A stretch of 64,000 bases of DNA, taken from positions 17,174-81,173 of the forward strand of contig NZ_BBXE01000044.1 in NCBI RefSeq assembly GCF_001570565.1, given 5' to 3'. Below the pieces are notes generated by a model. That model did no database searches and was not told the DNA's origin. It was given only the letters and a program-made list of their open reading frames with translations. How positions within the stretch are numbered: position 1 is the stretch's first letter; each line of letters opens with the position of its first letter. Positions 17,409-24,842 of the stretch are shown piece after piece. Origin of the DNA: Herbidospora yilanensis (lineage in GTDB: Bacteria; Actinomycetota; Actinomycetes; Streptosporangiales; Streptosporangiaceae). Position numbers and translations under genes: made by a program.

Positions 17409-17998
17409 CGGGTCACCTCGTAACGCAGGTGGGTCACGCCGGGCGCCGGAACGGCTTCCAGCAGGTTCAGCCGTACGTGTTCCGGGAGTTCCCGGAAGAA
17501 CCGGCGGCCGCCGCCGAGCAGGATCGGCACCTGGTGCAGGACCACCTCGTCGACCAGCCCCGCCTTCAGCGCCTCGGTCGCCGCGCCGCCGCCCATGACG
17601 AAGACGTCCTTTCCCGCGGCGGCCCGGCGGGCGGCGGCGACCGCGTCGTGGACGCCGGTGGTGACGAGGGTCTGCCGGTCGGTGATCTCCGGCGCGGCCC
17701 GGTGGCTCAGCAGGACCAGCGCGGCCGTCGGGTGGGGGCTGCCGCCGCCGAAGTGCTCGGAGTCCTCGTAGGTGTTGCGGCCCACCACGGCCGCGCCCAC
17801 CCGCCCGGCGAGGGCGTCGAAGACGCGGGCGCTGGGCCCGCTGAGCTTGAAGCCGCCGAACACCCGGCTGGGCGTGTCGCCGTCGAAGTACCAGTCGAAC
17901 AGCGACGTGCCGTCGCCCAGCCCGCGCCCGGCGCCCGGGTCGCGTCCGGTGATGTATCCGTCGACCGACACGGCGTGGGCCGTGATGACCTTGCTCAT
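17405..17998 (-). CDS. Dihydrofolate reductase family protein
   Basis: A 197-residue member of the RibD-C/DHFR-like family: VITAHAVSVDGYITG at the start, then GAAVVGRNTYED, the glycine-rich VFVMGGGAATEALKAGLVDE and HQVPILLGGGRRFF. It probably binds NADPH. ATG 17998 follows AAAGGA. It is divergent from an HxlR gene across a palindrome-rich 91-bp region and is paralogous to the gene at 13953. Confidence 0.87.
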   Translation of the reverse strand: MSKVITAHAVSVDGYITGRDPGAGRGLGDGTSLFDWYFDGDTPSRVFGGFKLSGPSARVFDALAGRVGAAVVGRNTYEDSEHFGGGSPHPTAALVLLSHRAAPEITDRQTLVTTGVHDAVAAARRAAAGKDVFVMGGGAATEALKAGLVDEVVLHQVPILLGGGRRFFRELPEHVRLNLLEAVPAPGVTHLRYEVTR

Positions 17999-18011
17999 CT
18001 GGGGGGATCCT

Positions 18012-18074
18012 TTCGGGGTTCCTTGAGGAGACTCCATTACCGTAACACCTGAAGTTCCTTGAGGGAACCCCGAA
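18012..18074. promoter_or_regulatory. Long inverted repeat and nested palindromes between the reductase and HxlR genes
   Basis: The 11-bp arms TTCGGGGTTCC (18012-18022) and GGAACCCCGAA (18064-18074) form a perfect inverted repeat. Within them GTTCCTTGAGG occurs twice as a direct repeat (18018-18028 and 18054-18064), and the second copy is part of the palindrome GTTCCTTGAGGGAAC (18054-18068). This is a dense operator candidate for the adjacent HxlR regulator, covering both divergent promoters. Confidence 0.6.
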
Positions 18075-18089
18075 GGCTAGAATGAGCCC

Positions 18090-18542
18090 ATGCAACGCAC
18101 CCAGTTCGGGGAGATGGCCTGCTCCATCGCGCGCACCCTCGACGTCATCGGAGAGCCCTGGTCGCCGCTGATCCTGCGCGACGTCTGGGTCGGCCTGAAC
18201 CGCTTCGACCAGCTCCAGGCCGACCTCGGGATCTCCCGCAAAGTGCTGACAGAACGGCTCGGCCACCTCGTCGAACAGGGCGTGCTCGAACGCCACCCCT
18301 ACGACAACCGGCCGCGCTACGAATACCGCCTCACGGCCAAGGGCGCCGAGCTGGTCGACCTGCTCATGGTCATGACCGCGTGGGGCGACAAGTGGCTGGC
18401 CGGCGAGGCGGGCCCGCCGGTGCTCTACCGCCATCACGCGTGCGGCGAGATCAGCGGCGTCGACCTGCGCTGCGCCCACTGCGGCGAGCCGATGCACGCC
18501 GGCGACGTCGACCTGCTGCCGGGGCCCGGCTCGGCCGCGTGA
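18090..18542 (+). CDS. HxlR family transcriptional regulator with C-terminal cysteine motif
   Basis: A 150-residue winged-helix regulator: CSIARTLDVIGEPWSPLILR, recognition helix SRKVLTERLGHLVEQGVLE and wing NRPRYEYRLTAKG. The C-terminus has a His/Cys cluster, HHACGEISGVDLRCAHCGEP, that could bind a metal or act as a thiol switch. It is divergent from the DHFR-like/PPOX pair, which it likely represses. Confidence 0.88.
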   Translation: MQRTQFGEMACSIARTLDVIGEPWSPLILRDVWVGLNRFDQLQADLGISRKVLTERLGHLVEQGVLERHPYDNRPRYEYRLTAKGAELVDLLMVMTAWGDKWLAGEAGPPVLYRHHACGEISGVDLRCAHCGEPMHAGDVDLLPGPGSAA

Positions 18543-18549
18543 GCGGCCG

Positions 18550-19200
18550 TCACCGGCCCGGCGGCGCGGTGAACCGGCCGGCGGCCTCTCCTTCGAGGTG
18601 ACCCGGGGGCAGGCGACGCCCGCAGACCACCAGCAGCAGGTCCTGGGCGCGGCCGGTGACCGGCGATCCGCTGCCGAGCGTCCAGTCGAGGTCGTCGGCC
18701 CGCAACCGGACGCCGGTGAGATCCGCGCCGAAGAAGGCGATGTTCCTCGGCGCCATCCCGGCGAAGACCATCGCGATCCGATCCGGCGGCACCACCCTGC
18801 CCAGCCCGAGGGCGACCGTGACGTCCAGGCCGTGGATGACGTCGTGCGACAACGCGCCGACCGCCCCGCCGCCGGGTGGCCGCCACGGATGCGCGACGTT
18901 GGCGCGCAGCACCGCCAGGAGCTCCGCGCCGCTCATCCGGCCCGCGTCGCGGCGGGCGAGCCGGTCGGCCATCCGGTTGACGTTCCCACCGGCTCTGACC
19001 AGTTCCACGACCGTCCGCCCGGCCGACCGCCGGAACGGCGCCGTCGTGTGGGCCACGACCTCCCGGACCCGCCACCCGTCGCAGAGCGTCGGCGCGTCCC
19101 ACTGCTCGGGTGTGAGCCCGGCGAGCAGGTCGGCCAGCTCGCCGCGCTCCGCCCGCACCGCCGCCCGCGCGGCCTCGTCGGTCACTTCTCCGTACGTCAC
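18550..19200 (-). CDS. Maleylpyruvate isomerase family (mycothiol-dependent, DinB-like) protein
   Basis: A 216-residue DinB-like four-helix protein: LADLLAGLTPEQWDAPTLCD, WRVREVVAHTTAP and the metal-ligand-bearing ALSHDVIHGLDVTVALGLG. This family (TIGR03083-like) contains mycothiol-dependent isomerases and transferases. GTG 19200 is preferred since GGAGG lies 4 bases upstream (19205-19209). It is divergent from an ECF sigma factor gene with only about 80 bp between them. Confidence 0.8.
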   Translation of the reverse strand: MTYGEVTDEAARAAVRAERGELADLLAGLTPEQWDAPTLCDGWRVREVVAHTTAPFRRSAGRTVVELVRAGGNVNRMADRLARRDAGRMSGAELLAVLRANVAHPWRPPGGGAVGALSHDVIHGLDVTVALGLGRVVPPDRIAMVFAGMAPRNIAFFGADLTGVRLRADDLDWTLGSGSPVTGRAQDLLLVVCGRRLPPGHLEGEAAGRFTAPPGR

Positions 19201-19280
19201 GTCGCCTCCGTATGTTGGGGTCTCCCACGACATACGGACCGGAGGCCGAGAACTCATCGGCCGGCCGTAAGGTCGAGGTC

Positions 19281-20228
19281 GTGGATCGTCTGGAACGGCA
19301 CCGGACCGAGCTCACCGGCTACTGCTACCGGATGCTGGGTTCCGGCTTCGAGGCCGAGGACGCGGTGCAGGAGACGCTCGTCCGGGCCTGGCGGGCCTAC
19401 GAGAGTTACGACGAACGGCGCGGAACGTTGCGCGTCTGGCTCTACCGCATCGCCACCAACGTCTGCGTCGACATGCTCCGCAGCGCCCAGCGCCGCGCCC
19501 TCGCCATCGACCTCGGCCCCGCCTCGCAGGCCGGCGCCGCTCTGGGCCCGCCGGTCGCCGACGAACGGTGGATCCACCCGATCGCCGACGCCCGCGCCCT
19601 GCCCGAAGACCTGGCCGTGCGGCGCGAGACGATCCGCCTGGCGTTCGTCGCCGCCCTCCAGCACCTCCCGGCCCGGCAGCGCGCGGCGCTGATCCTCCGC
19701 GACGTCCTGTGCTGGACGGCCAGGGAGACCGCCGACCTGCTCGACACCACCGTGGCCTCGGTCAACAGCGCGCTGCAGCGGGCCAGGGCGACGCTCAGGG
19801 CCAACGCCCCCGCCCTCGACGCGGGCCACCGGCCCGACGATGCCGCCCGGCGCGACCTGCTCGACCGCTACTGCGCGGCGTTCGAACGCCACGACATCGA
19901 CACCCTGGTCTCCCTCCTGCACGAGGACGTCACGATGTCGATGCCGCCGTTCGCCTGGTGGCTGCGCGGCCGCGAGCAGATCCGCCTGGCCATGAGCGAC
20001 CCGGCGGCGTCGTGCGCGGGGGCGCGGTTGTGGCCGGTCGCGGCGAACGGATCACCGGCCTTCTGGCAGACCCGCCCCGCCCACGACGGCGGCCACCACC
20101 CGTTCGCGCTGATCGTGCTCGACGTGGCCGACGGCGGGATCGCCGACATCGTCACCTTTCTGGGCGCGGAGCGGCTGGCCGGCCTCTTTCCGCCGATGAC
20201 TTTCGACGTCCACGGAAAGAGCGCCTGA
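19281..20228 (+). CDS. ECF RNA polymerase sigma factor with C-terminal SnoaL-like domain (TIGR02960-type)
   Basis: A 315-residue extracytoplasmic-function sigma factor. Region 2 is ELTGYCYRMLGSGFEAEDAV; region 4 is LQHLPARQRAALILRDVLCW, then the helix-turn-helix TARETADLLDTTVASVNSAL. The C-terminal third (RYCAAFERHDIDTLVSLLHE and onward) is an NTF2/SnoaL-like domain, which in such sigma factors replaces a separate anti-sigma factor as an internal sensor. No anti-sigma gene is adjacent. The start is GTG 19281, after AAGG/GAGG. Confidence 0.88.
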   Translation: MDRLERHRTELTGYCYRMLGSGFEAEDAVQETLVRAWRAYESYDERRGTLRVWLYRIATNVCVDMLRSAQRRALAIDLGPASQAGAALGPPVADERWIHPIADARALPEDLAVRRETIRLAFVAALQHLPARQRAALILRDVLCWTARETADLLDTTVASVNSALQRARATLRANAPALDAGHRPDDAARRDLLDRYCAAFERHDIDTLVSLLHEDVTMSMPPFAWWLRGREQIRLAMSDPAASCAGARLWPVAANGSPAFWQTRPAHDGGHHPFALIVLDVADGGIADIVTFLGAERLAGLFPPMTFDVHGKSA

Positions 20229-20254
20229 TCGAGGCCCAGGTTCGGCGGTGTCGA

Positions 20255-20505
20255 CGGTGAGGGTGAGGCCGGGTTCAGCAGGTGGGCAGGTTCGGCGTCG
20301 TCCAGCCGGAGGGCGCGGGCGAGGGCTCCATGACGGCGGGGGAGACGCCGGGGAGGTTTCCACGTTCGAGTTCGGCGTAGTACTCCACGCTCATGTCGCC
20401 CAAGGCGGCGACCTCCCTGCGGCGCAGTCCCGGCACCCGGCGCCGCGAAACTCCCCGGGGGTGATCTTCGTGCGCCGCGAGGTCGGGAACTCGACGCCAC
20501 GTGCT
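20255..20505 (-). pseudogene. Decayed XRE family regulator (MmyB-like)
   Basis: On the minus strand the typical protein of this family can be followed only by changing frame. TSRRTKITPGEFR is in one frame, RRVPGLRRREVAALGDMSVE with YYAELERGNLPGVSP in a second, and ALARALRLDDAEPAHLL in a third. The gene is also cut short after that point. The intact relative in this window is the regulator at 45590, which has the same words in a single frame. Both lie divergent to a zinc-type alcohol dehydrogenase gene, so this is the dead regulator of the neighbouring dehydrogenase. Confidence 0.75.
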
Positions 20506-20529
20506 CCGGTACACCCTTCGCCCGTGCCT

Positions 20530-20557
20530 GGTTACGTGCGCTGACCAGCGGTTACGT
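20530..20557. promoter_or_regulatory. Direct repeat upstream of the alcohol dehydrogenase
   Basis: GGTTACGT occurs at 20530-20537 and 20550-20557, 20 bp apart (about two helical turns), in the promoter region of the dehydrogenase gene. The spacing is that of a tandem activator or repressor site, possibly for the now-decayed regulator beside it. Confidence 0.3.
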
Positions 20558-20602
20558 AGATGACGTGGCGGTCCGCCCCTTATCGAGTAAAGGAATCTCC
20601 TC

Positions 20603-21619
20603 ATGCGCGGAGCAGTGATCCACGCCCCCGGCGACATCCGTTTCGAGACCCTGGACGATCCCAGGATCCTTCATCCCACCGACGCGATCATCCGCACCGC
20701 GGTGACCTGCGTGTGCGGCTCGGACCTGTGGCCCTACCGCGGCGCCGAGCCGACCGACGCGCCGCATCCGATGGGCCACGAGTACGTCGGCTTCGTGGAG
20801 GAGGTCGGATCGCAGGTGACCGCGGTGAAGCCGGGGCAGTTCGTCATCGGGTCGTTCGCCACCTCGGACAACACCTGCGCCAACTGCCGCAACGGCTTCC
20901 CGTCCAACTGCCTGAACCGCGAGTTCATGAGCACCTGCCAGGCCGATTACGTCCGCATCCCCAACGCCCAGGGCACGCTGGTGGCCACCGACGGCGTACC
21001 CGGTGAGGAGTTCTGGCCGGGGCTGCTGGCCGTCTCGGACGTGATGGGCACCGGCTGGTGGGCCGCCGACGCCGCCGAGGTCAAGCCCGGCTCCACCGCC
21101 GTGGTCGTCGGTGACGGCGCGGTCGGCCTGTGCGCGGTGATCGCGGCCAAGCAGATGGGCGCCGAGCGGATCATCGCCATGTCCCGGCACGAGCCGCGGC
21201 AGGCACTGGCCCGCGAGTTCGGCGCGACCGACATCGTCACCGAGCGCGGCGAGCAGGGCGCGGCCCAGATCAAGGAGCTGACCGCCGGGATCGGCGCCGA
21301 CAGTGTGCTGGAGTGCGTCGGCACCCCCGAGGCGATGCGGCAGGCCCTGCGCTCGGCGCGGCCGGGCGGCAACGTCGGCTTCGTCGGCGTCCCGCACGAC
21401 GTCGCTATCGACGGGCAGGAGCTGTTCTTCTCCCACGTCGGCCTGCGCGGCGGCCCCGCCCCCGTGCGCCGTTACCTTCCCGACCTGATCGAGCGGGTGC
21501 TGACCGGCGCCATCGACCCGGGCAAGGTCTTCGACCTCACCCTTCCCCTGGACCAGGTCGCCGAAGGCTACAAGGCCATGGACGAACGCCGCGCCATCAA
21601 GACCCTCCTGAAGCCCTGA
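20603..21619 (+). CDS. Zinc-dependent alcohol dehydrogenase family protein
   Basis: A 338-residue medium-chain dehydrogenase. The catalytic zinc site is CVCGSDLWPYRG and GHEYVG; a partial structural-zinc loop is seen as TSDNTCANCRNGFPSNC; the NAD(P) Rossmann motif is VVVGDGAVGLCAV. AAAGGAATCTCCTC precedes the ATG. It oxidises or reduces an alcohol/aldehyde with NAD(P). A second enzyme of the same type is at 44387 (minus strand), with identical stretches such as NTC and GHEYVG around both zinc sites and VVGDGAVGLCAV. Its divergent regulator is a pseudogene, so its control may have changed. Confidence 0.9.
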   Translation: MRGAVIHAPGDIRFETLDDPRILHPTDAIIRTAVTCVCGSDLWPYRGAEPTDAPHPMGHEYVGFVEEVGSQVTAVKPGQFVIGSFATSDNTCANCRNGFPSNCLNREFMSTCQADYVRIPNAQGTLVATDGVPGEEFWPGLLAVSDVMGTGWWAADAAEVKPGSTAVVVGDGAVGLCAVIAAKQMGAERIIAMSRHEPRQALAREFGATDIVTERGEQGAAQIKELTAGIGADSVLECVGTPEAMRQALRSARPGGNVGFVGVPHDVAIDGQELFFSHVGLRGGPAPVRRYLPDLIERVLTGAIDPGKVFDLTLPLDQVAEGYKAMDERRAIKTLLKP

Positions 21620-21637
21620 CCCGCGCACCCGACCGAA

Positions 21638-21838
21638 GGGATCGGCCTGTGCCAGCGCCGGGGCGGGCCGGTCGAGGTCATCCGGCCCGGAGACCGCGTC
21701 CTGTCCGAGGCCGACGAGGAGCACTGGCGCGGCGCCGCCCCCAACCGGCTGATGGTCCCCCTGGCCATCGACGAGAGCGACGCCGACCACGACGTCGTGC
21801 ACTTGCCGAACGCCGACCACCTCGGTGGCGGGCCGCTG
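21638..21838 (+). pseudogene. Truncated cupin-domain protein remnant
   Basis: A frame without a start codon reads GIGLCQRRGGPVEVIRPGDR, then EADEEHWRGAAPNRLM and VPLAIDE. This matches the C-terminal half of small cupin proteins (GTG-x-Q-GG-VE-IRPGD...EHWHGA), including the metal-site region. The first half is absent and the end runs into unrelated sequence. Such cupins often sit beside alcohol dehydrogenases and SDRs of this type. It is a deletion remnant, not an expressed gene. Confidence 0.6.
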
Positions 21839-21839
21839 A

Positions 21840-22205
21840 TCACAGCCAGATCGTCGCGAGCCAGATCTCGGCCGCCGCCAGCACGATCAACGTGATGTTC
21901 AGACCGGTCTCCCTGACCTCACCCCGCGACAGATGCAGCCCGGTGGCCAGCACCTGGAGCACCGCGAACCCCACCGCGGCGGCCAGCGCCAGGCCCGGCA
22001 GGATCCCGGTGACCGGGGGAAGGACGAGCCCGGCGGCCCCCAGCACCTCCAGGACGCCGATCATCCGGACCATCGGCATCGGCACGGTGTCCACCCAGCC
22101 CATCATGGGCTGGAGCCGCTCCTTACTCTGGACGATCTTCTTGCCGCCGGCATAGAGGTAGAACAGGCCCAGCAGTCCGGCGATGATCCAGTAGGCGACG
22201 GTCAT
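21840..22205 (-). CDS. DoxX family membrane protein
   Basis: A 121-residue protein with four predicted transmembrane helices: YWIIAGLLGLFYLYAGGKKI, MIGVLEVLGAAGLVLPPV, GLALAAAVGFAVLQVLATGL and TLIVLAAAEIWLATIWL. The first helix with its YAGGKK end and the GVLEVLGAAGL motif are typical of DoxX/DoxD-like quinone-pathway membrane proteins. GAGAGGAACGCC precedes the ATG. It is divergent from an HxlR regulator that probably controls it. Confidence 0.87.
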   Translation of the reverse strand: MTVAYWIIAGLLGLFYLYAGGKKIVQSKERLQPMMGWVDTVPMPMVRMIGVLEVLGAAGLVLPPVTGILPGLALAAAVGFAVLQVLATGLHLSRGEVRETGLNITLIVLAAAEIWLATIWL

Positions 22206-22299
22206 GGCGTTCCTCTCAATGGTTGCGCCCGCCCATGATGGGGGACCGCCGGATGCCGTACAAAAGGAACATCAGTGTGCGTGGGTAACAGGAGTGGCC

Positions 22300-22683
22300 G
22301 TGTCGCAGAACGAGAAGACGTGTCTGATCAGGGGAGACGCCGGCAGGACGATCCGCGCGATTCTCGACCGCATCGGCAACAAGTGGACCCTGCTGATCGT
22401 CGCGACCCTCCACGGGAGCCGGATGCGCTTCACCGAGTTGCAGCAGCACATCCCCGGCATATCGCAACGCATGTTGTCGCTGAGCCTGCGCCACCTGGAA
22501 CGCGACGGGCTCATCTCCCGCACCGCCCACGCCGAGGTGCCACCCCGGGTGGAGTACGAACTCACGCCGATGGGCCGGACCCTCATCGTCCCGGCGATCA
22601 CCCTCGCCGAGTGGGCGGTGGAGCACAACCCGGACATCGAACGCAGCCAGACGGCGTACGACACCCGTGAAGACCGGAAATAG
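22300..22683 (+). CDS. HxlR family transcriptional regulator
   Basis: A 127-residue winged-helix protein: AILDRIGNKWTLLIVATLHG, FTELQQHIPGISQRMLSLSL and HLERDGLISRTAHAEVPPRV are canonical HxlR. GTG 22300 is chosen because AGGAG ends 5 bases upstream (22290-22294). Cys near residue 8 (KTCLIRG) could be a redox-sensing residue, as in related regulators. It is divergent from the DoxX gene. Confidence 0.87.
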   Translation: MSQNEKTCLIRGDAGRTIRAILDRIGNKWTLLIVATLHGSRMRFTELQQHIPGISQRMLSLSLRHLERDGLISRTAHAEVPPRVEYELTPMGRTLIVPAITLAEWAVEHNPDIERSQTAYDTREDRK

Positions 22684-22733
22684 GGCAACCGGCCCATTCG
22701 TTTCGGCCACGGACCGGCGGGCAGCCGTGGCAG

Positions 22734-24056
22734 ATGCCCATTCGACGGTTTCCCATCCTTGACGACACCCTGGCCATGCTGGCCGGGGGCTACGCCTGGT
22801 TGCCGGCCATGCTCCGCCGCGCGAGCGGCGCCCCGGCGCACACCCGGGTGATGGGGCGGCCCGCCGTCGCCCTCCGCGGCCCGGAGGCCGCGCGGTTCTT
22901 CTACGACGAACGCCACGTCAAGCGCGCCGGAGCCCTCCCGGAGCCGATCCGGGCCACGCTGACCGGCAAGGGCACCGTGCACAGCCTCGACGGCCCCGCC
23001 CATCGTGCCCGCAAGGCGATGTTCCTGTCGCTGCTGGCCGACCCCGGCCACGTCGCCGACCTGGTGCGGCAGGCGGCCGAGAGCTGGGACGAACGAGCCG
23101 CCGGCTGGCCGGCCCGACCACGTGTCGTGCTGTTCGACGAGGCGAGCCGCGCCCTCACGGCGGGTGTGTGCGCCTGGGCGGGGCTCCCCGTCAAGGAGGT
23201 CGACGACCTCGCCGCCGACATGGTGGCGCTGGTCGACGGGTTCGGCTCGGCCGGCGCCCGCCACTGGAAGGCCCGGCGGGTCCGTCTCCGTCGTGAGGCG
23301 TGGCTGGCCGATCTCCTGGCCCACGACGACGGCGCGTCGGCGGGTCTGCTCGCCCGCCACGTCACCGGCCATCGCGACGCCGACGGCGAGCCCTTGAACC
23401 CGAGGGCCGCCGCCGTCGAGATGCTCAACGTCATCCGCCCGACCGTCGCGGTCGCCTGGTACGTGACCTTCGCCGCGCACGCGCTGCACCGCTGGCCGGA
23501 GAACCGGGCCCGGCTGCGCGACGGCGACCCCGCGTTCGCCGAGGCGTTCGCGCAGGAGGTGCGGCGTTTCTACCCGTTCGCGCCCTACGTCGGCGGCCGG
23601 GCCGTGGGGGATCTGACCTGGCGCGGCGAGCCCATCCCGGAGGGCGCGATGATCCTCCTGGACGTCTACGGCCAGCATCACGACGAGGCCCGGTGGGAGC
23701 GCCCCTACTCCTTCCGCCCCGGCCGTTTCCTCGACGCGGGCGTCGGCCGCGACGACCTGATCCCCCAGGGAGGCGGCGACCCCCACACCGGCCACCGCTG
23801 CCCCGGGGAGGCGGTCACGGTCGGGCTGCTGCGCGAGTTGTCCGTCCGGCTGGCGCGGCTGCGCTACTCGGTGCCCCCGCAGGACCTCCGCATCCCCCTG
23901 CGCCGTATCCCGACCCTCCCGCGCAGCGGCTTCGTCATCACCGGCGTGCGCCCATCCGCCGTGGAGACTCCGGATGAAAGCGCCGCCCGGGTCGCGAACG
24001 GCAACCCAGGCATCGCCCTTGGCCACCTCGGATCTGCCGACGCCCAGCGGCACTAA
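22734..24056 (+). CDS. Cytochrome P450 of the CYP152 peroxygenase type
   Basis: A 440-residue P450. The heme ligand is Cys356 in HTGHRCPGE, within the GGGDPHTGHRCPGE motif used by fatty-acid peroxygenases. The I-helix reads VIRPTVAVAWY with Arg235-Pro236 in place of the usual acid-alcohol pair, the hallmark of CYP152 enzymes (P450-BSbeta, SPalpha, OleT), which use hydrogen peroxide instead of electrons from a reductase. EVRRFYPFAPYVGGRA also fits the family. The predicted reaction is hydroxylation or decarboxylation of fatty acids. The protein is slightly longer than usual, with a Ser/Ala-rich C-terminal extension. No redox partner gene is nearby, as expected for a peroxygenase. Confidence 0.88.
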   Translation: MPIRRFPILDDTLAMLAGGYAWLPAMLRRASGAPAHTRVMGRPAVALRGPEAARFFYDERHVKRAGALPEPIRATLTGKGTVHSLDGPAHRARKAMFLSLLADPGHVADLVRQAAESWDERAAGWPARPRVVLFDEASRALTAGVCAWAGLPVKEVDDLAADMVALVDGFGSAGARHWKARRVRLRREAWLADLLAHDDGASAGLLARHVTGHRDADGEPLNPRAAAVEMLNVIRPTVAVAWYVTFAAHALHRWPENRARLRDGDPAFAEAFAQEVRRFYPFAPYVGGRAVGDLTWRGEPIPEGAMILLDVYGQHHDEARWERPYSFRPGRFLDAGVGRDDLIPQGGGDPHTGHRCPGEAVTVGLLRELSVRLARLRYSVPPQDLRIPLRRIPTLPRSGFVITGVRPSAVETPDESAARVANGNPGIALGHLGSADAQRH

Positions 24057-24332
24057 CGAACCCGAGAAGTGACCTCTGTGCGCCGTTTCCCGCCTCACTG
24101 AGGGAGAGGGAAAAAGAAACTTTTGCCGGGGAGTGGTCCTCGGGACAATAGTTTCAACGACTACCGGAACTCCCATTTTGGTCATGGTTTGAGGCGACTT
24201 TAGGGGCGCATGGTTGCCATCGTCCGCCGGGCGGTCGATACGTTTGAGCTAAGGTAGCGCTTTTTCCGTCGTGTATCTCATCACTTCGGAGCCATTCGCC
24301 AATCGCAGTCAACCGACCTGCGGGAGGATATT
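24057..24332. other. Non-coding region before the pore-former cassette
   Basis: This stretch of 276 bases is visibly less GC-rich than its surroundings. It contains the small inverted repeat AAAAG-AAA-CTTTT (24112-24124) and, just before the next gene, a good ribosome binding site GGGAGG (24322-24327). The promoter of the cassette must lie here, but I cannot identify clear -35 and -10 boxes. Confidence 0.5.
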
Positions 24333-24815
24333 GTGACCGCGAACGCGACCATTCGGCAGATCTGGTGTCTGCGTCATGCCACCGGTACGGACTTCGGCGT
24401 CGTCGAGAGCCTGACCGGCCTGGTGCCGGAGAAGCTGCTGAGCGATCTGAACGGCGAAACGCTGGCGGGCTTCATCAAGGGCCTTCCAAATGTGGTGGCG
24501 GCCATCGACGGCGCCCGATCAGATCCCGACAACCTCTTCGTCACCACCTCCACTTCGGGTGATCTGAACGACTCCATCTGGCCGCCCGGAAATGAGACCG
24601 TGGACATGCAGGCCGATCAGACCCAGGCACCTGGAATCGTGGTGCCGGTGGACTTCTCGCAAAACATCTCGCTCTGGGATCACGACTTCTCCGACAACGA
24701 CCTGCTGGGGTCGATCACCATCTTCGAATCAGAGCAGGGCACGGGAGACATCGCCAAACTCGCCAAGTCGGAAGTCGAAAGCTCCTATTACTACGTCACC
24801 TACTCGGTCGAATAA
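24333..24815 (+). CDS. Acidic beta-rich protein with C2-like motif, partner of the MACPF-like protein
   Basis: A 160-residue protein with no signal peptide and no family I can name with certainty. After about 60 residues with some helix, the rest alternates short strands. NISLWDHDFSDNDLLGSITI follows the shape of a C2 domain's calcium-loop region (strand, D-x-D, x(3)-D-x-LG, strand). The C-terminus SSYYYVTYSVE ends in a strand. It is strongly acidic. GGGAGG precedes GTG 24333. It is 27 bases upstream of the MACPF-like gene and certainly co-transcribed with it. Small beta-sandwich proteins paired with a MACPF protein occur in fungi (aegerolysin plus MACPF), where the small one binds the membrane; the same job here is inference. 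Confidence is high for a real gene and low for its role. Confidence 0.75.
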   Translation: MTANATIRQIWCLRHATGTDFGVVESLTGLVPEKLLSDLNGETLAGFIKGLPNVVAAIDGARSDPDNLFVTTSTSGDLNDSIWPPGNETVDMQADQTQAPGIVVPVDFSQNISLWDHDFSDNDLLGSITIFESEQGTGDIAKLAKSEVESSYYYVTYSVE

Positions 24816-24842
24816 TTCGACCGAGGGGAAAGGGGTGGTTCG

